This document shows, in pieces, positions 57,622 through 64,000 of a stretch of DNA of 64,000 bases. The position numbers and the translations under genes are program-made. Numbering within the stretch: the stretch's first letter is position 1; each line of letters starts with the position of its first letter. Source of the DNA: JAFAGO01 sp031987605 (GTDB taxonomy: Bacteria; Bacteroidota; Bacteroidia; Flavobacteriales; Weeksellaceae); NCBI GenBank assembly GCA_031987605.1, contig DALZZF010000001.1, forward strand, positions 248,001 through 312,000, read 5' to 3'. A model generated the notes under the pieces. It saw only the letters and a program-made list of their open reading frames with translations. It was not told the DNA's origin and did no database searches.

Positions 57622-60432
57622 ATGACTAAAAAACTATTTTTATTCTCGCTTTTCTTGGTGTTTAGTTCCGGTATTGCTCTGGCACAAACAACCGTTTTCG
57701 GATATGTGAAAGATGCCCGTGGAAATATTGTAGAGAATGCAGATGTGGACTTAAGCGGAACAGACTTAAGTGTGAAAACAGACAAAATTGGTTATTTCCA
57801 GCTTGTCGATGTTCAGGATGGAGACTATCAGTTGATCGTTTCTAAAATTAATTACGAAACCAAAATTACGGATGTCCATGTCGCTGGACAAAAAAGATTG
57901 GATGTTGGCGTAATTCAGACTGGTTCAACAGCAGGCTCTTCAGATATGGGCGTTTCTATTATTGATGATGCCTCTCTGGATGCAGAAGGGAGTTCAATGC
58001 AGCCTACAATCGGTTTGTTGAATTCAGGTCGTGATGTTTTTCAAAATGTTGCTGCTTTTGAATTGGGAGCGTATTGGTTCAGACCAAGAGGTGTAGATAA
58101 CCGTTTTGAAGATGTTCTTTTTAACGGAGTACCGATGACCAAAAGTGATGACGGAAGAGTAGATTTTTCAAACTGGGCAGGATTAAATGATGTTACCCGT
58201 TATCCTTATGAATTTGTGGATAACATTACTCCTTCTGAATACACATTCGGAAATTTGGGTGGTGTAGCCTATTACAATACACGAGCTTCAAGTTTCAGAA
58301 AACAAACTTCTTTGGCTTATTCATTTACAAACAGAAGTTACTTTCACAGAGTAATGGCAACAATTTCTACCGGTTTAAGTAAAAGTGGTTGGGCATTTAC
58401 CTTTTCCGGAAGCAGAAGATGGGCAGAAGAAGGCGTGATTGACGGAACACAACAAGATAGTTATGCATATTTTGCGGCGATTGAAAAACAATTTTCCAGC
58501 AAGCATTCCATTAATATAACTGCATTTGGAGCGCCTACTTACAGAGCAAACAATGCTCCGAATACACAGGAGGTTTATGATTTAATGGGTAAAAATTACA
58601 ATTCTTATTGGGGCTGGCAAGATGGAAAAAAAAGAAACTCCAGAATCAGAAGAACTTTCGAACCGGTATTTATGCTTACTGATTATTTGAAATTGGGCAA
58701 AACAAGCAATTGGACAAATACCTTTTCCTATCAGTTGGGTAGCGATTCAAGAAGCAGGTTAGACTGGTTCCATGCTTCCGATCCGAACCCTACATATTAT
58801 AGAAAATTACCAAGTTATATCTACTCTGATTTGTATTCTGATTTGGTTGGTCTTGATGAAGGTTCTTCAGAATATCAAAATATCATGGGACAAATCGACA
58901 GTTCAATCAACGATTGGAAAAGTACACAAGATATGCAGATTGATTGGCTTTCTTTATATTCTGCAAACAAGTTGAACGCAACTGCTAATGGCATTGATCG
59001 AGGTGCAGTTTACACAATTGTTGAAGATGTAAACAAAGATAAAACGTTCAATTTTGTATCACATTTTGATACGCAGTTGCAAAGTAATTGGAAATTGAAC
59101 TTGAATTTAAATTATCAAAATTTAAACTCAGATAACTTTAGAAGAGTATCGGATTTATTGGGCGCAAATTATGCATATAATTTGAATCCATTCCTGAACG
59201 ATGCACAATATAATACAGACGATTCAAATGTAAAAGTGTACAAAGGAGATCGTACACAGTATTCTTACATCTTGAACAGAAATTCTTATGCATTGAACGC
59301 TTCAACAGAGGTTGATTTTCCAAAATGGAAAGTGATTGGATCAATTTTCGGATCATATTCTGAATCATACAGAGATGGGGAATACAGGCATTCAATGTAT
59401 GCCAACAATTCCAAAGGAAAAAGCGAAGTTTACAATGCTCTCGATGGAGGAATTAAAGGACAGGTGATGTATAAAATCAACGGGAAGAATTTCATTATCT
59501 ATAACGGTGCTTTCTTCAGCCTTGCGCCAACTTTCAACGAATTATACATCAATCCGAGAGTTGTAGACTTTACTACTCCAGGGGTTAAAAACCAAATCAT
59601 CAATTCCAATGATTTGAGTTATGTGCTAAGAGGGCAGGTTCTTAAAATGAGACTTTCTGCATATTATACCACCATCCAGAATTCAACAGATATTGCAAGA
59701 TATTATGCGGATGTGGATTCAGGCTCTGGAACTTCATTAAGTACATTGGTTAATGAATCCGTTTCCGAAGCCGACAAAAGATATATGGGTCTTGAATTAG
59801 GATTGGATATTAAAGTAACACCAACTGTTAATGCAACCGCTGTTGCAAGTATTGGTGATTATGAATATACCAATAATGCAAGAGTTTCAACCTTTGATGA
59901 TATTAATGGATTCAGAGGAGAAGAATATTGGTTGAGTAAAGCCAATATTAAAGGGTATAAAGTAGCAGGTACACCACAGAAAGCATTCACATTTGGTTTG
60001 AAGTACAATTCCCCAAAATATTGGTGGATTGGTGCAACAGCGAATTATTTAATGGATCAATATCTTGATTTTTCGGCGTTGAACAAAACCGCTTTTATGT
60101 ATACTGATTCGTCAACAGGAGATCCTTATGAAGGAGTGACTCCAGAATTATTGTCAGCACTTACAAAACAGCAAAAATTCGACGATCAGTTTATGTTAAA
60201 CGTTAATGCAGGAAAATCCTTTCTGGTTGGAAAATACAGATTGGGAATCAGTGTATCAGTAAACAATATTCTGAACAACAGAAATTATGTAACAGGAGGA
60301 TTTGAGCAGGGAAGAAATGTAAACTTTACAGATGCGCTTACAGATTCACAAAGAATGTATCCATTTTTTGCTCCAAAATTATGGTATGACAGAGGGACCA
60401 CGTTCTTCGCAAATGTTTATTTAAGATTTTAA
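57622..60432 (+). CDS. TonB-dependent receptor with carboxypeptidase-regulatory domain
   Basis: 936-residue outer-membrane receptor. Signal peptide MTKKLFLFSLFLVFSSGIALA; a carboxypeptidase-regulatory-like domain (about 23-100, TTVFGYVKDARGNIVENADV). A plug region (about 120-225) carries FQNVAAFELGAYWFRPRGVD and VLFNGVPMTKSDDGRVDFSN, followed by a long barrel ending FFANVYLRF with a terminal Phe. It is followed 12 bases later by a DUF5689 surface lipoprotein, a receptor-plus-lipoprotein layout similar in logic to SusCD. The divergent secreted nuclease suggests a nucleic-acid-related or phosphate-related substrate; this is inference. Confidence 0.9.
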   Translation: MTKKLFLFSLFLVFSSGIALAQTTVFGYVKDARGNIVENADVDLSGTDLSVKTDKIGYFQLVDVQDGDYQLIVSKINYETKITDVHVAGQKRLDVGVIQTGSTAGSSDMGVSIIDDASLDAEGSSMQPTIGLLNSGRDVFQNVAAFELGAYWFRPRGVDNRFEDVLFNGVPMTKSDDGRVDFSNWAGLNDVTRYPYEFVDNITPSEYTFGNLGGVAYYNTRASSFRKQTSLAYSFTNRSYFHRVMATISTGLSKSGWAFTFSGSRRWAEEGVIDGTQQDSYAYFAAIEKQFSSKHSINITAFGAPTYRANNAPNTQEVYDLMGKNYNSYWGWQDGKKRNSRIRRTFEPVFMLTDYLKLGKTSNWTNTFSYQLGSDSRSRLDWFHASDPNPTYYRKLPSYIYSDLYSDLVGLDEGSSEYQNIMGQIDSSINDWKSTQDMQIDWLSLYSANKLNATANGIDRGAVYTIVEDVNKDKTFNFVSHFDTQLQSNWKLNLNLNYQNLNSDNFRRVSDLLGANYAYNLNPFLNDAQYNTDDSNVKVYKGDRTQYSYILNRNSYALNASTEVDFPKWKVIGSIFGSYSESYRDGEYRHSMYANNSKGKSEVYNALDGGIKGQVMYKINGKNFIIYNGAFFSLAPTFNELYINPRVVDFTTPGVKNQIINSNDLSYVLRGQVLKMRLSAYYTTIQNSTDIARYYADVDSGSGTSLSTLVNESVSEADKRYMGLELGLDIKVTPTVNATAVASIGDYEYTNNARVSTFDDINGFRGEEYWLSKANIKGYKVAGTPQKAFTFGLKYNSPKYWWIGATANYLMDQYLDFSALNKTAFMYTDSSTGDPYEGVTPELLSALTKQQKFDDQFMLNVNAGKSFLVGKYRLGISVSVNNILNNRNYVTGGFEQGRNVNFTDALTDSQRMYPFFAPKLWYDRGTTFFANVYLRF

Positions 60433-60444
60433 TCACTTTCCAAC

Positions 60445-62532
60445 ATGAAAAAAATGAATTCATTATTAAAATACTTCATGATGCTTACCACAGTATTTCT
60501 TCTGTGGGGCTGTGTGCACGACGACAAATATGATGAACCAAACTTAGATGGTTTTCAGTGTGGAGAGCTCGCCTCAACAATAACTATTGCAGAAGTTAAG
60601 GCAAAGTTAGTTGATGCAAGCGGTGGTAAATATTATAAATTTCCTGATGATTCGCAGGATGTTCTAGAAGGATATGTTTCTTCTTCTGACGAAACAGGTA
60701 ATATTTACAAATATATTTACATTCAAGATTCTCCAGAAAATCCTACGGAAGGGTTTACCATTAGTGTAAACTCACTTAATAATTACACCAGATATCCACA
60801 AGGTTCAAAAATATATATTAAGCTTAAAGGTCTTGCTGTCGGAACATATGGTTCTGTTAAGCAATTAGGAGCTGAAGTTTTTAATAACAAAACGGGGAAT
60901 TTAGAATTTACAAGAATTCCTGAAAACCAAGTTTATACAAGTATTTTACGGTCCTGTGCAAATAAAGTAACAATCATTCCGAAAGTGATGACATTGGCAC
61001 AAATGGTTTCTGCAAACGACCAGTATTTAGGATGCCTGATTCAGGTAGACAATGCAGAATTTGATAGTAAATCACTGTGTTCAATATACGCACCTGCCGG
61101 ACAAACCGTAGATCGTGTAATCAGTGATAACAGCACCAGCACTACCCGCATCGTAAGAAACAGTGGTTATGCTTCTTTTGCCAATCAGTTAGTTCCTGCC
61201 GGAAACGGTAAATTTGTTGGGATTTATAGCAAATACAATTCTACTTACCAAATGTATATTGTAAGAGCCTCCGATTTGGAAATGAATAATTTTCCTCGTA
61301 TTGACGGTCTAACTGCCGATCCTTGTGTATTCGATCCAACAGGTCTTACTGTAAAAACTGTTGCCGAAGTAAAACAATTACTGAGTTCTGGAAATCTCAC
61401 TCATATTACAGGAGATTTCTATCTGAAAGCTGCCGTAACGGTAAATGACGAATCCGCCAATCTGTTCAATAGTCTTTATATAGAAGATGCAACGGGAGGA
61501 ATACGCTTGAATGTATCTAAAGCAAATAGTGCCACAAAATCAGCACTTTATCAAGATCCAAGATTTAAAGTTGGGAAAAGCATCATTGTTAAACTGAAGG
61601 ATCTTTATGTTGGAAAATATTTCGGCGAATTCCAAATTGGAATGCCTAATGGATCGAATATTGGTTATATCCCCGAAGCAGATATTTATAAATATTTTTT
61701 TGGTACCAATGAAACGGTAACAACCGTCCCAACTGAAAAAAGAATCAAAGATTTTACCAGTGATGATGTAGGGAAATGGGTAAAAATTAAAGATGTTCAG
61801 GTAACAGAAGGTGATTTATTCAAAACCTATGCAGAAGGAGGAACCACAAACAGAACGTTAGAAGACTGTGACGGAAATAAAATACTTCTTAGAACAAGGA
61901 AAGAAGCAAGTTTTTCCGGTAAAGAATTAGATTCGGGGAAAGGTGATATTTATGCAATTCTTAGTGTCTATAACGGAACTTATCAGTTACTTTTACCTTT
62001 TCAGAAAAATGCAGACTTTGATCATGCAAGATGTGATGGAACCGTCCCTAAAAATTTTGAAACGCTTTTTAGCGATGGATTTGCCGATTTAAGTAACTGG
62101 ACCGCTGTGAATGTTTTGGGTGCAAGAGAATGGACCACAACTACCTACGGAAACCCTGCGCCAAGTGCATATATCGATGGAAACAGACAGGCGAATGAAG
62201 ATTGGCTTATTTCTAAGAAAATTTCTTTGGTTGGTGGTTATACCGATGCTTTCTTCTCTTTTGAGACCGATGCAAGATATTCAGGAAATGCCTTAGAAGT
62301 TTATGTAACAGATAATTATACAGGCACAGTTTCTACAACAAATTGGACTAAAGTAAATCCAATTTTGGATGAGGATTTGAGTGCTTTTGCAGGATTTGTA
62401 AGTTCTGGAAGAGTTAGCCTCAGTTCATTCTTGAACAAAGATGTAGTGGTAGCGTTCAAATATACTTCTGTATCTGGAGCATCAACAACTTATGAAGTGG
62501 ATAACTTCACAGTAAAAGTGACAAAAGACTAA
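60445..62532 (+). CDS. DUF5689 surface lipoprotein
   Basis: 695-residue lipoprotein: signal MKKMNSLLKYFMMLTTVFLL then WGC, with Cys at residue 23 followed by VHDDKYDE, acidic residues as in Bacteroidota surface-export signals. Two DUF5689-type regions follow (about 35-285 and 295-535; each with a strand like YKYIYIQDSPENPTEGFTIS or LFNSLYIEDATGGIRLNVSK, then ...IYIKLKGLAVGTYG / IIVKLKDLYVGKYF). The C-terminal about 145 residues (LFSDGFADLSNWTAVNVLGA to YEVDNFTVKVTKD) look like a choice-of-anchor-J beta sandwich. It is transcribed with the upstream TonB receptor and ended by a terminator. The DUF5689 repeats look OB-fold-like, which would suit ligand binding; unproven. Confidence 0.88.
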   Translation: MKKMNSLLKYFMMLTTVFLLWGCVHDDKYDEPNLDGFQCGELASTITIAEVKAKLVDASGGKYYKFPDDSQDVLEGYVSSSDETGNIYKYIYIQDSPENPTEGFTISVNSLNNYTRYPQGSKIYIKLKGLAVGTYGSVKQLGAEVFNNKTGNLEFTRIPENQVYTSILRSCANKVTIIPKVMTLAQMVSANDQYLGCLIQVDNAEFDSKSLCSIYAPAGQTVDRVISDNSTSTTRIVRNSGYASFANQLVPAGNGKFVGIYSKYNSTYQMYIVRASDLEMNNFPRIDGLTADPCVFDPTGLTVKTVAEVKQLLSSGNLTHITGDFYLKAAVTVNDESANLFNSLYIEDATGGIRLNVSKANSATKSALYQDPRFKVGKSIIVKLKDLYVGKYFGEFQIGMPNGSNIGYIPEADIYKYFFGTNETVTTVPTEKRIKDFTSDDVGKWVKIKDVQVTEGDLFKTYAEGGTTNRTLEDCDGNKILLRTRKEASFSGKELDSGKGDIYAILSVYNGTYQLLLPFQKNADFDHARCDGTVPKNFETLFSDGFADLSNWTAVNVLGAREWTTTTYGNPAPSAYIDGNRQANEDWLISKKISLVGGYTDAFFSFETDARYSGNALEVYVTDNYTGTVSTTNWTKVNPILDEDLSAFAGFVSSGRVSLSSFLNKDVVVAFKYTSVSGASTTYEVDNFTVKVTKD

Positions 62533-62566
62533 GAACGAAAGAGACTAAATGTATTCTCTATAGATA

Positions 62567-62596
62567 AAGAGCAACCAAAAATGGTTGCTCTTTTTT
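62567..62596 (+). terminator. Rho-independent terminator after the DUF5689 gene
   Basis: AAGAGCAACCA (62567-62577) pairs with TGGTTGCTCTT (62582-62592), followed by T residues. Confidence 0.85.
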
Positions 62597-62612
62597 GTTG
62601 TTTAAAATTCCG

Positions 62613-62620
62613 TAATTTTG
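62613..62620 (+). promoter_or_regulatory. -7 box (TAATTTTG) of mfd
   Basis: TAATTTTG fits TAnnTTTG, about 65 bases before ATG 62685. TTG words upstream are at spacings of 12, 15 and 25, none ideal. Confidence 0.4.
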
Positions 62621-62684
62621 CAAAAAAGAAAACGGTTTCGGAATTATCCCGAAATCGCAGTTCTGTTTTTATACGGTTTACACA

Positions 62685-64000
62685 ATGCATCTAAAAAACT
62701 TCAACGAAACCCTGCTTCAGGATCTTATCCGTAAAGATTTCGGGAAAGAAATTTCTGAAAGTATAGAACGTCATCCTCATACTTTTGTAAAAGGAAGTGC
62801 CGGTTCCGCAGTTTCGGTCATCGTGGCGGAAATCTTTCTGTCTCACCGAAAAACCATTCTTTATCTTGTGGATGATAAAGAAAAATCATTGTATGCCAGC
62901 GCAGAGGTAGAAGATTTTCTTGGCAAAGAGAATGTATTGTATTTTCCTGCCACACATCTGGAACCCTATCAAACCGAAAAAACGCAGAATGCCAATCTTG
63001 TGCTCCGTACCGAAGTACTCAACCGGTTAAGTGCTTTTACTGCACCCAAAGTCATTGTCGCCTATTCCGGTGCCATTTCCGAAAAGGTTTTGAAAAAAGA
63101 AGATTTCAAAGCAATCTCATTAAAAATAAAAACCGGCGATGAAATTAATGTTGATATTGCCGAGGTTCTTACCGAAAAATACAATTTTCAGATGACCGAT
63201 TTCGTTTCCGAACCGGGCGAATTTTCGGTACGCGGCGGAATTGTGGATGTGTTTTCCTATGCCAGCGAAGAACCTTACCGGATTACCCTTTTCGGTAATG
63301 AAGTAGAAAGCATTAAAACCTTCGATATCGAAACCCAGCTTTCCAAAGAAAAAGTACAGAGCTTTGAGTTGGTTTCCAATATGAATTACAGTGTTGGCGG
63401 AAAAAAAGTCACTTTTTTTGATGTGCTTCCGAAAGAAACCATCGTCACTAGTTCCAATCTTTTTACCACGCTAAGTCAGATCGAATCGTTTTATTCCAAA
63501 GCGGAAGAAAAATTCGCAACCCTTAGCAAAGAACTGAAACATCAACAGCCATCGGATCTTTTTATATCAAAAGAAGAATTTGAAACGGAATATCAAAAAT
63601 TCAAATCGGTTGATTTTTCTAACTTCACCCAGTTTTCTTCATCTTCCCTTCAGAATCTAGGCTCTATTGCGCTCAATCAGGTTCCGCAGCCGCTATTTCA
63701 TAAAAATTTCGAACTTCTGGCAGAAGATTTAACGGAGAAAAAAGAACAGGGATTTGAAGTCTGGATTTCTTTCTCCTCCGAAAAACAACTCGAACGTTTG
63801 AAAAGCATCTTCGAAGATTTGGAGCATGAGGTGTTGTTTAAAGCCTTTCTTTCCGAACTTCATGAAGGTTTTGTAGATCAGGATGCAAAAGTTTCGGTGT
63901 ACACCGATCATCAGATTTTCGACCGTTTTCAGCGCTATAAACCCAAAAATGCTTTTGCCAAATCGGAGCAGCTTACGTTGAAAGATTTAATGTCTTTAAA
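62685..64000 (+). CDS. mfd: Transcription-repair coupling factor Mfd (partial, 3' end outside window)
   Basis: ATP-driven translocase that removes RNA polymerase stalled at DNA lesions and recruits UvrA. The first 438 residues are visible from ATG 62685 (MHLKNFNETLLQDLIRKDFG). The UvrB-like N-terminal domains are present: VKGSAGSAVSVIVAEIFLSH, the conserved FPATHLEPYQTEKTQNANLV, and VSEPGEFSVRGGIVDVFSYA followed by YRITLFGNEVESIKTFD. The RNA-polymerase-interacting domain begins near the end with LTLKDLMSLK. The frame is open to 64000. The helicase motor domain lies beyond the window. Confidence 0.95.
   Translation, partial: MHLKNFNETLLQDLIRKDFGKEISESIERHPHTFVKGSAGSAVSVIVAEIFLSHRKTILYLVDDKEKSLYASAEVEDFLGKENVLYFPATHLEPYQTEKTQNANLVLRTEVLNRLSAFTAPKVIVAYSGAISEKVLKKEDFKAISLKIKTGDEINVDIAEVLTEKYNFQMTDFVSEPGEFSVRGGIVDVFSYASEEPYRITLFGNEVESIKTFDIETQLSKEKVQSFELVSNMNYSVGGKKVTFFDVLPKETIVTSSNLFTTLSQIESFYSKAEEKFATLSKELKHQQPSDLFISKEEFETEYQKFKSVDFSNFTQFSSSSLQNLGSIALNQVPQPLFHKNFELLAEDLTEKKEQGFEVWISFSSEKQLERLKSIFEDLEHEVLFKAFLSELHEGFVDQDAKVSVYTDHQIFDRFQRYKPKNAFAKSEQLTLKDLMSL

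Noticed and set aside
1..64000. tRNA, rRNA or phage/integrase genes
   Set aside because: No cloverleaf with a T-arm GTTCGAATC-like motif, no rRNA segments and no recombinase, capsid or transposase proteins were found on either strand.

Overview
The window reads as a chromosomal segment of a Flavobacteriia member of the phylum Bacteroidota, most likely family Weeksellaceae (Chryseobacterium/Kaistella-like); the family placement is inference. Support: alternative complex III genes, a type IX secretion (T9SS) sorting domain and a gliding-type C-terminal domain, exosortase F, many Bacteroidota-only DUF families (DUF4271, DUF4296, DUF4293, DUF5689, DUF6146, DUF6702), a Rho factor with a long disordered insertion, and promoters of the Bacteroidota type (-33 TTTG, -7 TAnnTTTG). 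No tRNA, rRNA, CRISPR array, transposase, integrase or phage gene was seen, so this is core chromosome with small palindromic repeats between some genes.

Layout. 1-5343 (minus): respiratory alternative complex III, actA-actB-actC, with actC cut by the window edge. 5527-13149: SPOR-domain protein; RprXY-like two-component pair; SRPBCC protein; oligopeptidase B with a small partner; hemD (frameshifted) with a DUF4271 membrane protein. 13356-17495: dolichyl-phosphate-mannose-synthase-like glycosyltransferase, DUF4296 lipoprotein, tgt, LptF/G permease, and convergent birA. 17590-23251: rsfS, ftsH, LUD protein, cdsA, psd, then a lipoprotein and an outer-membrane-like protein. 23294-31904: GH3 enzyme, a frameshifted small lipoprotein, a T9SS type A cargo, an MFS transporter and a 1380-residue repeat adhesin. 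32085-38183: dnaB, rnhA, an 842-bp repeat-rich gap, nitroreductase, nadB, nadC. 38408-45450: Oar-like TonB receptor, small membrane protein, asd, solitary antitoxin-like gene, CDF transporter, exosortase F pair. 45517-49202: amgK, a lone RapZ C-domain protein and murU (peptidoglycan sugar recycling), LOG protein, DUF6702 protein. 49253-55695: DUF1801 protein, MsbA-like ABC exporter, membrane protein, DUF4293 divergent to rho, superoxide dismutase. 55755-62532: DUF6146 lipoprotein and secreted endonuclease, divergent from a TonB receptor/DUF5689 lipoprotein pair. 62685-end: start of mfd.

Points for a second look. (a) amgK - RapZ C-domain - murU looks like a recycling pathway with a built-in amino-sugar sensor. 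(b) The TonB receptor + DUF5689 + secreted nuclease + DUF6146 block looks like an uncharacterised surface system, perhaps for extracellular nucleic acid or organic phosphate. (c) Several -7 boxes sit exactly four bases before an ATG, predicting leaderless mRNAs. (d) The tRNA-guanine transglycosylase lacks the zinc-binding cysteines. (e) hemD and a small lipoprotein each appear to have lost one base. (f) A nested 247-bp palindromic element lies downstream of rnhA.
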